Counted from the stretch's first letter, positions 1 through 8,095 are shown. The stretch is 62,551 bases of DNA from an uncultured Lachnospiraceae bacterium (GCA_910583895.1 CAJTYJ010000019.1:1-62551); one strand, 5' to 3'. A program made the numbers and translations. The notes: generated by a model from the letters alone, not told the origin.

Positions 1-1151
1 CGGCGCCTGAAGGTGTGAAAGAGCCAACGGAATCCCCGGAAGACGGAAAAGAGTCCACGCCCGGATCAGACGGCGCGCCCGCATCACCAGAGGACGAAAA
101 GGAATCCCTGTCTGATTTGACAGAATACAGGGGAGCGACCGATGCTGCCCAAGGGAGCTCCAAAGAAGAACCAGCATGTGTGCTGCCGGAGAACATCGAA
201 GGAAGGATTTCGGAAACGCCGGCCATGCAAAGGGAAGCAGAGGAGAAACCAAAAGGAACAGAGGAAGGCCTGTCAGAGTTTGCACAGAGTTATCTGGAAA
301 GCTTCGGTGAGTCCGACGGCATGACTTCCATGGGCATGGCTCAGATGAAGGATGCCGGATCAGGCATAAGTATTTCGGATCCTGCAGCAGTAATCGAAGG
401 GTACAAAAAAGTAGTTGCGATTCAGACGGATCTGATCCAAAAATTAAATGAGATCACAAAGCTGCAGGAAGGGCTTCGTGAGGCTGCAACCGATTATGCC
501 GGGTTTGTGGGTGCGGACACGGCTCTCAAGCAGGTCGCAGGGCAGATGGGCCGAAGCGACAGCGCGCAGCAGCTGGAACAGCTGACGCAGGGGATGGCTT
601 CTTTGGAGGTCTCCATCGGGCAGCTTTACGATGGAGTGGCTCTGATCAACAGCCAGATGGAAACGCTGACAGGCGGTGCCGCGCAGCTGCAGCAGGGGGT
701 CGGCAGTCTGAAAAACGGTGCAGATGCATTAAAAACCGGTACCGAAAAGCTCTATCAGGGCGGAGTTGATCTGAAAAATGGTGCCAAAGAGCTGTATGAC
801 GGCACGGAGGAATTAAGAGATGGTGCGGAGGAGTTGAAAGATGGGACACAGGAGTTAAAAGACGGAACAGTAGAGCTGAAAGACGGGGTTGTCGATCTGG
901 TGGACGGTGTGGATGAACTGAAAGACGGCACCAAAGAGCTGCTGGACGGAGTTTATGAGTACAACGATGACGGAATCCAGAAACTGTATGATATGGTGAA
1001 CGTGGATCTTCAGAATCTGATGGACCGTGTGGATGCCATTTCAGATCTGTCAAAATCTTATCAGAGTTTTTCCGGCAAGAGCGACGGGATGGAAGGAAGT
1101 GTGAAGTTTATCATTGAGACGGAAGCGATCGAACTGGAAGAAGACGCTTAG
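1..1151 (+). CDS. Heptad-repeat surface/secreted protein, 5' truncated
   Basis: The reading frame is open to the window edge (codons from base 3), so this is the C-terminal part of a longer protein; the GTG at 15 is probably internal. About 100 residues rich in Pro, Glu and Ser form a disordered segment. A helical region follows, then seven-residue repeats of the type 'LKDGTQELKDGTVELKDG' over roughly bases 640-960. Such x-x-L-x-D-G heptads are typical of the extracellular helical regions of YhgE/Pip-type membrane proteins and clostridial RND-like exporters (family knowledge). No membrane helix lies in the visible part, and the chain ends 'ETEAIELEEDA'. It probably forms an extended coiled rod outside the membrane, but its role is unknown. 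A strong terminator follows, so it ends its transcription unit. Confidence 0.7.
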   Translation, partial: APEGVKEPTESPEDGKESTPGSDGAPASPEDEKESLSDLTEYRGATDAAQGSSKEEPACVLPENIEGRISETPAMQREAEEKPKGTEEGLSEFAQSYLESFGESDGMTSMGMAQMKDAGSGISISDPAAVIEGYKKVVAIQTDLIQKLNEITKLQEGLREAATDYAGFVGADTALKQVAGQMGRSDSAQQLEQLTQGMASLEVSIGQLYDGVALINSQMETLTGGAAQLQQGVGSLKNGADALKTGTEKLYQGGVDLKNGAKELYDGTEELRDGAEELKDGTQELKDGTVELKDGVVDLVDGVDELKDGTKELLDGVYEYNDDGIQKLYDMVNVDLQNLMDRVDAISDLSKSYQSFSGKSDGMEGSVKFIIETEAIELEEDA

Positions 1152-1182
1152 TATCCCGTCCGCCTGCAAAGACGAAAAAAGA

Positions 1183-1215
1183 AGCTGCCGTTCTTAGGAG
1201 CGGCAGCTCCTTTTT
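1183..1215 (+). terminator. Rho-independent terminator
   Basis: The arms AGCTGCCG (1183-1190) and CGGCAGCT (1201-1208) pair perfectly around a 10-nt loop and are followed by CC and five T. It lies 32 bp after the stop of the heptad-repeat gene. Confidence 0.9.
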
Positions 1216-1290
1216 CTGTGTGCATCCGTGTTCTGACAGCTGATAAGCAGACCGGATATCCTTCGTGTGTCCCTTATACACGGAAGGTAT

Positions 1291-1504
1291 GCGGCTGTAT
1301 GATACCAGATCCTGGCTGCGATTGCCTTCCTCTTTTGCTGCCCATAACAGCGTGCGGCTGTATGATACCAGATCTTGGCTGCGATCACCTTTCGCTTTTG
1401 CTGCCCATAACAGCGTGCGGCTGTATGATGCCAGATCTTGGCTGCGATCGCCTTCCGCTTTTACTGCCCGTGACAGCGTGCAGCTGAATTATGCCAGACC
1501 CTGA
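1291..1504. repeat. 63-bp tandem repeat, about 3.4 copies
   Basis: Units start at 1291, 1354 and 1417, with a decayed partial unit at 1480. Each begins GCGGCTGTATGAT and contains 'GATCTTGGCTGCGAT' and 'CTGCCCATAACAGCGT'. Because 63 is divisible by three, several frames stay open across it, but none has a convincing start or ribosome binding site. The array fills most of the 362-bp gap between two convergent genes (1152-1513); apart from the terminator at 1183 I see nothing else there. The right end abuts the stop codon of the minus-strand ABC-F gene, so the repeats would lie in its 3' untranslated region. Confidence 0.85.
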
Positions 1505-1513
1505 CCGGGCAGA

Positions 1514-3154
1514 TCAGTTATCTTCCTGCGCAAATTGGTTGCTTGTATAGACCGTACGTTTTCTTGCCATCTCGTCGCTTTCCAGATATTCGTCGTAGGT
1601 GGTGATCTTGTCGATGATCGTGCCGTTTGGCAGAATCTCGATGATCCGGTTGGCCGTGGTCTGGACGATCTGGTGGTCACGGGAGGAGAACAAAAGCACG
1701 CCGGGGAACTTCATCATACCATTGTTGAGGGCAGTAATGGATTCCATATCCAGATGGTCGGTCGGTTCGTCCAGGATCAGCACATTGGCGCCGGAGATCA
1801 TTAGCTTGCTCAGCATACAGCGGACTTTTTCGCCTCCGGACAGAATCCGCACCTTTTTCACCCCGTCTTCTCCGGCGAAGAGCATTCTTCCAAGGAAACC
1901 GCGGACATAAGTTACATCCTTGATCTCCGAATACTGAGTCAGCCAGTCTACGATGATGTCATCGTTGTCAAATTCCTTCGAGTTATCCTTCGGGAAATAG
2001 GACTGAGAGGTGGTAACCCCCCATTTATAATTTCCTTCATCGGGCTCCATTTCCCCGGACAGGATTTTAAAAAGCGTAGTCTTGGCAAACTCGTTGCTTC
2101 CCACAAAAGCCACTTTATCATCATGGCCCAGGATGAAGGACACATTGTCCAGCACCTTGACACCGTCGATGGTCTTGGAGATGCCTTCCACAGTCAGCAC
2201 CTCGTTGCCGATCTCCCGGTTGGGGCGGAAGTCGATGTACGGGTACTTCCGGCTGGAGGGACGGATCTCGTCCAGCTGGATCTTCTCCAAAGCTTTCTTT
2301 CTGGAAGTCGCCTGCTTGGACTTGGAAGCGTTGGCGGAGAAGCGGGAGATAAACTCCTGCAGTTCCTTGATCTTCTCTTCCTTCTTCTTGTTGGCCTCCT
2401 TCATCTGACGGATCATCAGCTGGCTGGATTCGTACCAGAAATCATAGTTGCCGGCATAGAGCTGAATCTTGCCGTAGTCGATGTCTGCAATGTGGGTGCA
2501 GACTTTGTTAAGAAAATAACGGTCATGAGAGACCACGATGACCGTGTTGTCAAAATTGATCAGAAACTCTTCCAGCCAGGCGATGGCGTCTAAGTCCAGG
2601 TGGTTGGTGGGCTCGTCCAGAAGCAGGATATCCGGATTGCCGAACAGGGCCTGCGCCAGCAGGATCTTGACTTTCTGGGCTCCGGTCAGGTCTTTCATGA
2701 GGGCATAGTGAAATTCCGTCTCGATTCCCAGACCATTTAACAGGGTAGAAGCGTCAGACTCTGCTTCCCAGCCGTCCATGTCCGCGAATTCGGCTTCCAG
2801 TTCGCTGGCCCGGATTCCGTCGTCATCTGTAAAATCTTCCTTGGCGTAGATGGCGTCCTTTTCCTTCATAATCTCATAGAGTCTGGCATTTCCCATGATG
2901 ACCGTGTCCATGACCGGATATTCATCATACTGGAAATGGTCCTGCTTCAGGAACGAGAGACGCTGTCCCGGGGTGATGGCGATCTCGCCGCTGGTGGAAT
3001 CCAGCTCTCCGGAAAGGATTTTTAAAAAGGTAGACTTTCCGGCGCCGTTGGCACCGATTAAGCCATAGCAGTTCCCTTCTGTAAATTTAATATTGACATC
3101 CTCAAACAGGGCTTTTTTGCCCAGCCGGAGCGTTACATTATTTGCACTGATCAT
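1514..3154 (-). CDS. ABC-F family ATPase (YkpA/YbiT-like)
   Basis: This 546-residue protein has two ATP-binding cassettes in one chain and no membrane segments, the plan of ABC-F proteins, which act on the ribosome rather than in transport. The first Walker A is canonical ('GANGAGKST', residues 34-42) but its signature is 'LTGAQ' rather than LSGGQ. The second cassette has a degenerate Walker A ('GSNEFAKTT') and a normal 'LSGGE' signature. Both Walker B regions read 'LDEPT' and are followed by H-L-D/M. A charged helical linker joins the cassettes. The ATG at 3154 was chosen over an upstream in-frame start at 3178 because AAAGG lies just before it and the fold starts at residue 2. The exact role (translation factor versus antibiotic protection) is not readable; the degenerate motifs suit the YbiT/YkpA branch. 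Confidence 0.88.
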   Translation of the reverse strand: MISANNVTLRLGKKALFEDVNIKFTEGNCYGLIGANGAGKSTFLKILSGELDSTSGEIAITPGQRLSFLKQDHFQYDEYPVMDTVIMGNARLYEIMKEKDAIYAKEDFTDDDGIRASELEAEFADMDGWEAESDASTLLNGLGIETEFHYALMKDLTGAQKVKILLAQALFGNPDILLLDEPTNHLDLDAIAWLEEFLINFDNTVIVVSHDRYFLNKVCTHIADIDYGKIQLYAGNYDFWYESSQLMIRQMKEANKKKEEKIKELQEFISRFSANASKSKQATSRKKALEKIQLDEIRPSSRKYPYIDFRPNREIGNEVLTVEGISKTIDGVKVLDNVSFILGHDDKVAFVGSNEFAKTTLFKILSGEMEPDEGNYKWGVTTSQSYFPKDNSKEFDNDDIIVDWLTQYSEIKDVTYVRGFLGRMLFAGEDGVKKVRILSGGEKVRCMLSKLMISGANVLILDEPTDHLDMESITALNNGMMKFPGVLLFSSRDHQIVQTTANRIIEILPNGTIIDKITTYDEYLESDEMARKRTVYTSNQFAQEDN

Positions 3155-3256
3155 AAGCTTAACCTTTCTTCGATTCACTTTCTTCGCATGTCACGTTATA
3201 TTTTAACGGAAAATTTTGTTTTTGCAAGTATTTTTGTTATTTTCATCAAATTGTAC

Positions 3257-3285
3257 TTTAGAAATGAGGAAGAATGTGGTATGAT
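3257..3285 (+). promoter_or_regulatory. Sigma-A promoter for glgA
   Basis: TTTAGA (3257-3262) and TATGAT (3280-3285) are separated by 17 bp, with a TG at 3277-3278 making an extended -10. Transcription starting near 3292 would give a leader of about 195 nt before glgA. Confidence 0.55.
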
Positions 3286-3359
3286 TAGAATATCAAAATA
3301 AGTTACAATTCATACCCCGTCAGTTTCTGCCGGAGTTTTACTTAGTGTGGATGGTAACC

Positions 3360-3400
3360 GGGACTGCCCATCAGAAGTCGCCTTTGGCGGGGGCAGTCCC
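3360..3400 (+). other. Structured leader hairpin upstream of glgA
   Basis: GGGACTGCCC (3360-3369) and GGGCAGTCCC (3391-3400) form a perfect 10-bp stem whose loop carries a smaller CGCC/GGCG stem (3379-3389). It is followed by TTTGGC rather than a T run, so it is a poor intrinsic terminator. It lies in the 332-bp gap 3155-3486, inside the predicted glgA leader. I recognise no known riboswitch class. Confidence 0.5.
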
Positions 3401-3486
3401 TTTGGCTCCGGGTCAGTCAGCGAAGTGATCGGGCGCAGGTGCGGATTGTAACCAAAATACTTCTTATCATATGGGAGGGGCTATCT

Positions 3487-4938
3487 ATGAGGAAAATATT
3501 GTTTGCGGCATCGGAATGCGTACCCTTTGTGAAGACCGGCGGTCTGGCGGACGTATGCGGAGCTTTGCCGAAGGGGTTCAACAAAGAAGAGTGGGATGTT
3601 CGCGTTGTCATGCCGAATTACACCTGTATCCCAGATAAATTTCGGAATAACTTCAAGTACATCACACATTTTTATATGGGGACAGGAACTTACAATCCGG
3701 GCGCTCATGTGGGAGTGATGACGTATGAGTATGAAGGCGTGACCTATTATTTCATCGATAATCTGGTTTATTTCGGCGGGGCAAAGCCCTACGGAGATTT
3801 CCGGACGGATATTGAGAAGTTTGCCTTTTTCTCAAAAGCGGTTCTGTCCATTCTTCCCATCGTCGGATTCCGCCCGGACCTGATTCACTGCCATGACTGG
3901 CAGACCGGCCTGATTCCGGTATATCTGAAGACCGAGTTTGCAGCCGGGGACTTTTATCAGGGCATCAAGACGATCATGACGATCCATAACTTACGGTTCC
4001 AGGGGATCTGGGATATCGAGACCATGCAGGGACTGACCGGACTTCCGGACTATGTGTTTACCCCGGATAAGCTGGAGTTCAAAAGGGATGCCAATATGTT
4101 AAAAGGCGGTCTGGTATACGCAGATTACATCACTACGGTCAGCGAGACCTATGCCTATGAGATTCAGACTCCCATGTACGGGGAAGGGCTGGACGGGCTT
4201 TTGTCCGCAAGGCATATGGACCTCAGAGGGATTGTAAACGGCATTGACTACGAGATCTGGAATCCGGATACCGATGAAAAGATTGACAAAAAATACAAAT
4301 TAAAGAACTTTAAGAAAGGAAAGGCGGCCAATAAGAAAGCACTTCAGCAGGCCCTTGGTCTGGCTGTGGATGAGAACAAGATGCTGATCGGCCTGATTTC
4401 CCGTCTGACAGATCAGAAAGGACTTGATCTGATTGCGGAGGTTATGGAGCAGATTGTGGATGACAATACCCAGTTTGTGGTGATTGGTACCGGAGACCAG
4501 CGCTATGAGGATATGTTCCGCCATTATGCATGGAAATACCAGGATAAAGTATCTGCCAATATCTATTATGCAGATGAACTGTCCCATAAGCTGTACGCGG
4601 CTGCAGATGCATTTTTGATGCCTTCTGCGTTTGAACCCTGTGGTCTGACCCAGATGATATCCTTCCGCTATGGAACGGTACCCATCGTCCGCGAGACCGG
4701 AGGCCTGAAGGATACGGTGGAGCCTTATAATGAATACGAAGGAAAAGGTGACGGATTCTCCTTTACAAATTACAATCCATGGGATATGATGGAAGTGATC
4801 AATTACGCAAAATATACGTATTTTGTGCACCGGAAAGAGTGGGATGAGATGGTTGCAAGAGGCATGCAGAAAGATTTCTCATGGGATGCATCCAGATACA
4901 AATATGAGGGAATCTATTCCTGGCTGATTGGCTGGTAG
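3487..4938 (+). CDS. glgA: Glycogen synthase (ADP-glucose type)
   Basis: This 483-residue GT5 enzyme adds glucose from ADP-glucose to the growing alpha-1,4-glucan chain in the cytoplasm. The N-terminal 'KTGGLADV' (residues 16-23) is the ADP-glucose-binding loop of the family. The C-terminal Rossmann domain carries 'PSAFEPCGLTQ', the conserved E-x7-E region of the donor site. Length is normal. The ATG at 3487 follows GGGAGGGG; an in-frame ATG 48 bp upstream lacks such a site. It stands alone, with no glgB, glgC or glgD nearby, so the rest of glycogen synthesis must be elsewhere. The alpha-glucan uptake genes at 15-30 kb fit the same carbon economy. Confidence 0.93.
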   Translation: MRKILFAASECVPFVKTGGLADVCGALPKGFNKEEWDVRVVMPNYTCIPDKFRNNFKYITHFYMGTGTYNPGAHVGVMTYEYEGVTYYFIDNLVYFGGAKPYGDFRTDIEKFAFFSKAVLSILPIVGFRPDLIHCHDWQTGLIPVYLKTEFAAGDFYQGIKTIMTIHNLRFQGIWDIETMQGLTGLPDYVFTPDKLEFKRDANMLKGGLVYADYITTVSETYAYEIQTPMYGEGLDGLLSARHMDLRGIVNGIDYEIWNPDTDEKIDKKYKLKNFKKGKAANKKALQQALGLAVDENKMLIGLISRLTDQKGLDLIAEVMEQIVDDNTQFVVIGTGDQRYEDMFRHYAWKYQDKVSANIYYADELSHKLYAAADAFLMPSAFEPCGLTQMISFRYGTVPIVRETGGLKDTVEPYNEYEGKGDGFSFTNYNPWDMMEVINYAKYTYFVHRKEWDEMVARGMQKDFSWDASRYKYEGIYSWLIGW

Positions 4939-4953
4939 ATTCTGCCTTGCGTG

Positions 4954-4987
4954 GATAAAGGGGACCCAATGGAGGGTCTCCTTTATC
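4954..4987 (+). terminator. Probable weak terminator after glgA
   Basis: GATAAAGGGGACCC (4954-4967) pairs with GGGTCTCCTTTATC (4974-4987) with one wobble, giving a 14-bp stem and a 6-nt loop. The downstream tract is only moderately T-rich (GTATATTCTTTTG). Confidence 0.6.
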
Positions 4988-5063
4988 GTATATTCTTTTG
5001 TTTATAAAACAGAGACCGGGAAAGAAGAAAGAAATGAGTAAAAAAGAAACGGTCGATAAAACG

Positions 5064-5088
5064 TAAAAAGCCGTCCGCTTCCGGACGG
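5064..5088 (-). terminator. Terminator downstream of tRNA-Thr (minus strand)
   Basis: Read on the minus strand, CCGTCCG-GAAG-CGGACGG is followed by CTTTTTACG. The seven-pair GC-rich stem with tetraloop lies 56 bp past the tRNA 3' end and would end its transcript. Confidence 0.8.
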
Positions 5089-5143
5089 TCTCACATGCTT
5101 TCTAAACCCTGAAACACGTTGAAATTTTAAGGAAAAATAAAAA

Positions 5144-5216
5144 AGCTCCCGACCGGATTTGAACCGGTGACCTACGCATTACGAGTGCGTCGCTCTACCG
5201 ACTGAGCCACGGAAGC
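5144..5216 (-). tRNA. tRNA-Thr (anticodon CGU)
   Basis: On the minus strand a 7-bp acceptor stem pairs GCTTCCG with CGGGAGC (one wobble). The D-arm contains GGCTCAGTCGGTAGAGC. The anticodon loop CT-CGT-AA is closed by ACGCA/TGCGT, and the T-arm reads CCGGTTCAAATCCGG. Anticodon CGU decodes ACG threonine. The base after the acceptor stem is U; CCA is not encoded. Confidence 0.96.
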
Positions 5217-5238
5217 TTACTGCCTAACAGCAAGGATT

Positions 5239-5267
5239 ATTGTAGCAGATGAACCATAAAATGTAAA
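5239..5267 (-). promoter_or_regulatory. Sigma-A promoter for tRNA-Thr
   Basis: On the minus strand TTTACA (5262-5267) and TACAAT (5239-5244) are separated by exactly 17 bp, about 22 bp before the tRNA 5' end. Confidence 0.8.
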
Positions 5268-5396
5268 GTCTTTTTTTGAAAAAAATTAAAAAATTGAAAA
5301 TGGATTCCGGTCCATGACGAATCAGCGGAGTGATTAGCCATGGTGTGAACAGTAACGGATTCCTACAAAGTGTACCATCACATGAGACAAAAAATA

Positions 5397-5405
5397 TGGT
5401 ATGAT
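5397..5405 (+). promoter_or_regulatory. Extended -10 promoter for the formate/nitrite channel gene
   Basis: TGGTATGAT (5397-5405) is an extended -10 element 34 bp before the start codon. The -35 position (ATCACA, 5377-5382) is weak, so this is tentative. Confidence 0.4.
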
Positions 5406-5438
5406 GAAAAAATAGTAAATCCAACAGGAGGGGTAGAG

Positions 5439-6209
5439 ATGTTTAGAGATGAATTTGGAAGTGTGTGCAACGCGGCAAAGGGGAAGCTGAACCTTTTGAA
5501 CAATAATCCGGCGGGCTATGTGATTGCAGCGGTGATGGCTGGATTTTTTATCGCGTTTGGCGGTTTTGTCATGCTGACGGTAGGAGGCAATCTGGGTACT
5601 ACTGGAGCGGGCAAGATCATGATGGCTGCTTCTTTTGCAGCTGCACTCAGTCTGGTCGTCATGGCCGGTGCGGAGCTTTTCACCGGCAATAACTTTGTCA
5701 TGGCATGTGCAGGATTTGCTGGGGAAGCAAAGTGGGGCGAAGCCATCAAACTGTGGATCGTCTGCTACATAGGCAACCTGGCAGGTTCTCTTTTGGCGGC
5801 TGTCTTATTCCATTTTACAGGGCTTGCAACAGGAGCTGTGGGAGAAGTGATTGCTACCATAGCGGCTGCTAAAATGGGCGGTGCAGCACTGAATCTCTTT
5901 ATCAAGGCTATTTTCTGTAATATGCTGGTATGCCTTGCAGTGTGGTGCGGTGCCAAGATGAAAACAGAGTCCGGAAAACTGATCATGATCTTCTGGTGTA
6001 TCTTCGTATTTGTAATCTGCGGTTTTGAGCACAGCATTGCCAATATGACCATTATGGCCTCCGGCCTTTTCGACCCCAACGGCATGGAAGGGCTTTCGAT
6101 CGGCGGCTATGTATATAATCTGGCAGTGGTGACCGTTGGAAACATGATCGGCGGCATCCTTTTTGTGGCATGGCCTTATTATATGATTCAGAAGAACAAC
6201 AAAAAGTAA
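5439..6209 (+). CDS. Formate/nitrite transporter family channel
   Basis: This 256-residue membrane protein has about six hydrophobic helices and the family signature 'FEHSIANM', whose histidine lies in the central pore. Members form pentameric channels that move formate, nitrite, hydrosulfide or related small anions. The sequence does not fix the anion: no pyruvate formate-lyase or nitrite reductase gene is adjacent. The ATG at 5439 follows GGAGGGG by 6 bp; in-frame ATGs from 5370 lie inside the promoter region. It is a single-gene unit closed by a strong terminator. Confidence 0.9.
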   Translation: MFRDEFGSVCNAAKGKLNLLNNNPAGYVIAAVMAGFFIAFGGFVMLTVGGNLGTTGAGKIMMAASFAAALSLVVMAGAELFTGNNFVMACAGFAGEAKWGEAIKLWIVCYIGNLAGSLLAAVLFHFTGLATGAVGEVIATIAAAKMGGAALNLFIKAIFCNMLVCLAVWCGAKMKTESGKLIMIFWCIFVFVICGFEHSIANMTIMASGLFDPNGMEGLSIGGYVYNLAVVTVGNMIGGILFVAWPYYMIQKNNKK

Positions 6210-6226
6210 GACGGATTATCATCCGG

Positions 6227-6263
6227 GCAGGACATGGATCGATTCTGTGTCCTGCTTTTTTTT
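6227..6263 (+). terminator. Rho-independent terminator after the FNT gene
   Basis: GCAGGACA (6227-6234) and TGTCCTGC (6248-6255) pair perfectly across a 13-nt loop and are followed by eight T. Confidence 0.93.
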
Positions 6264-6295
6264 GCCGAATTTCAGAATCTGACAAGAAAAGGGAA

Positions 6296-6324
6296 TTGTG
6301 CAGAAGGATGCTTTATGTTACAAT
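6296..6324 (+). promoter_or_regulatory. Sigma-A promoter for argH leader
   Basis: TTGTGC (6296-6301) and TACAAT (6319-6324) are 17 bp apart, with TG one base before the -10. The -10 falls inside the left arm of the first repeat hairpin. Copies 2 and 3 repeat the extended -10 but lack a good -35. Confidence 0.55.
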
Positions 6325-6558
6325 CTCGAAAGAGATTGTAACAACGGCAATCGGAGTCATCCCGAAGGGAGGACAAGTTCCCAATCAGATTGCCGAATCC
6401 CCCGGAGGGAACATGTGCAGAGCACATGTTACAATCTCGAAAGAGATTGTAACAACGGCAATCGGAGTCATCCCGAAGGGAGGACAAGTTCCCAATCAGA
6501 TTGCCGAATCCCCCGGAGGGAACATGTGCAGAGCACATGTTACAATCTCGAAAGAGAT
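6317..6558 (+). repeat. 111-bp tandem repeat of hairpins, 2.2 identical copies
   Basis: Copies run 6317-6427 and 6428-6538 and are identical base for base; a third, truncated copy starts at 6539. Each unit holds three inverted repeats: GTTACAATCTC-GAAA-GAGATTGTAAC (11-bp arms, GNRA-type tetraloop), CGGCAATC...GATTGCCG enclosing a purine-rich segment, and ACATGTGC-AGA-GCACATGT (8-bp arms). Frames stay open because 111 is divisible by three, but no start or coding pattern is seen. The array fills most of the 387-bp gap 6210-6596 and would be transcribed into the argH leader. No named element is recognised. Confidence 0.9.
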
Positions 6559-6564
6559 TTTTTT
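6544..6564 (+). terminator. Terminator-like end of the argH leader (possible attenuator)
   Basis: In the truncated third copy AATCTC-GAAA-GAGATT runs straight into T-rich sequence (seven T over 6558-6564). The repeat's full hairpin has thus become a short intrinsic-terminator shape 32 bp before the argH start. Whether it terminates is unknown. Confidence 0.45.
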
Positions 6565-6596
6565 AAGATGACATTGCAGGAAAGGACGAATAAGAT

Positions 6597-7991
6597 ATGG
6601 CACAATTATGGGGCGGACGCTTTACCAAGGAGACTGACCGGCTGGTATACCAGTTTAACGCGTCGATTTCTTTTGATCAAAGGCTGTACAGACAGGACGC
6701 AGAGGGCAGCATGGCCCATGTACGGATGCTGAAAAAACAGGGAATTCTGACGGAAGAAGAGCAGAATCAGATCCTTCAGGGACTTCAGGAAATTCTTGCG
6801 GATGTGGAGTCCGGAAAGCTTACAATCACAGATGAGTATGAAGACATCCACAGTTTTATGGAGGCAAATCTGATCGATCGGATCGGAGATGCAGGCAAAA
6901 AGCTGCACACCGGAAGGAGCCGCAACGATCAGGTGGCGCTGGATATGCGTCTTTACACAAGGGCAGAGGTTCAAAAGACCGATGGGCTCTTGCAGGATCT
7001 TTTAAAAGTGCTGCTTGGGATTATGGAGAAACACACGGAGACCATCATGCCGGGCTTCACGCATCTGCAGAAAGCACAGCCTATTACACTGGCTCATCAT
7101 ATGGGGGCTTATTTTGAGATGTTTCGAAGGGACCGGCTGCGCCTTGGAGATATTTACGAGCGGATGAATTACTGTCCTCTGGGTGCCGGGGCACTGGCCG
7201 GGACCACCTATCCGCTGGACCGGGAGTATACCGCTGAGCTTTTAGATTTTTACGGTCCGGTTGAGAACAGTATGGACGCCGTGTCTGACCGGGATTATCT
7301 GATCGAATATCTGTCCGCTCTGTCCACAATTATGATGCATTTGAGCCGTTTCTGTGAGGAGATTATCCTCTGGAACAGCAATGAATACCAGTTTGTGGAG
7401 ATCGATGACGCCTACAGCACCGGAAGCTCCATCATGCCCCAGAAAAAGAACCCGGACATTGCAGAATTGGTGCGGGGCAAGACCGGCAGAGTTTACGGGG
7501 CGCTTATGGCCCTTCTGACGACGCTGAAGGGGATTCCTCTGGCCTATAACAAAGACATGCAGGAAGATAAAGAGATGGCCTTTGACGCCATGGATACGGT
7601 GAACAAAAGCCTTGTTTTGTTTACGGGGATGCTGGACACGATCACCTTCTGTAAGGAGCGTATGAGCGACAGCGCCCGCCACGGCTTCACGAACGCGACA
7701 GATGCAGCGGATTACCTGGTAAACCACGGTGTGCCTTTCCGGGATGCACACGGCATCGTGGGACAGCTGGTCTTGTACAGCATCCGGCAGAAGAAGGCGC
7801 TGGATGATCTGTCTTTGGAAGAGTATCAGGCCATCAGCCCGGTGTTTGAAGCGGACATCTATGAAGCAATTTCCATGGAAACCTGTGTAAACAAAAGGTT
7901 GACGGTCGGGGCACCTGGAAAGGCGACCATGGAAGAGGCCATCCGGGCGTACAGAGCGTATCTGGAGGGCGGATGTTCCGCAGAAAAATAA
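6597..7991 (+). CDS. argH: Argininosuccinate lyase
   Basis: This 464-residue enzyme of the fumarase/aspartase superfamily splits argininosuccinate into arginine and fumarate, the last step of arginine synthesis. The flexible catalytic loop 'GSSIMPQKKNPD' carries the conserved serine, and 'TGRSRNDQVA' and 'FTHLQKAQP' are family motifs of the tetrameric active site. Length is normal. The ATG at 6597 follows AGGAAAGGA. argG is not adjacent, whereas argG-argH is a common pairing elsewhere. The unusual leader of two identical hairpin repeats suggests RNA-level control, but no T-box or arginine-repressor site was recognised. Confidence 0.96.
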   Translation: MAQLWGGRFTKETDRLVYQFNASISFDQRLYRQDAEGSMAHVRMLKKQGILTEEEQNQILQGLQEILADVESGKLTITDEYEDIHSFMEANLIDRIGDAGKKLHTGRSRNDQVALDMRLYTRAEVQKTDGLLQDLLKVLLGIMEKHTETIMPGFTHLQKAQPITLAHHMGAYFEMFRRDRLRLGDIYERMNYCPLGAGALAGTTYPLDREYTAELLDFYGPVENSMDAVSDRDYLIEYLSALSTIMMHLSRFCEEIILWNSNEYQFVEIDDAYSTGSSIMPQKKNPDIAELVRGKTGRVYGALMALLTTLKGIPLAYNKDMQEDKEMAFDAMDTVNKSLVLFTGMLDTITFCKERMSDSARHGFTNATDAADYLVNHGVPFRDAHGIVGQLVLYSIRQKKALDDLSLEEYQAISPVFEADIYEAISMETCVNKRLTVGAPGKATMEEAIRAYRAYLEGGCSAEK

Positions 7992-7994
7992 GGG

Positions 7995-8023
7995 TTGCAT
8001 TTTGTTTCAAAATTTTGTATTAT
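7995..8023 (+). promoter_or_regulatory. Sigma-A promoter for asd
   Basis: TTGCAT (7995-8000) and TATTAT (8018-8023) are 17 bp apart. The element begins just after the argH stop codon, so asd can be transcribed on its own. Confidence 0.6.
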
Positions 8024-8095
8024 TTATAGGGAATACATATGTACGTGCAGGGCGGACAAAAGGTCCGATTTGTATGATGAGGAGGAAGATGAAAA

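Noticed and set aside
1218..1504. Open frames of 79-89 codons across the 63-bp repeats
   Set aside because: They exist because the unit length is divisible by three; no RBS, no frame is favoured, and the peptide is just a translated repeat.
1291..6558. CRISPR array
   Set aside because: Both repeats are contiguous units without unique spacers, and no cas gene is present.
6564..6596. T-box or arginine riboswitch before argH
   Set aside because: No T-box consensus (AGGGUGGNACCGCG) or known arginine-binding leader was seen.
6298..6732. Open frames through the 111-bp repeats into argH
   Set aside because: Same cause (111 is divisible by three), several frames are open, and the argH frame with its own RBS explains the downstream part.
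7992..8095. Lysine riboswitch before asd
   Set aside because: The gap is 104 bp and mostly promoter and RBS; the large lysine aptamer does not fit.
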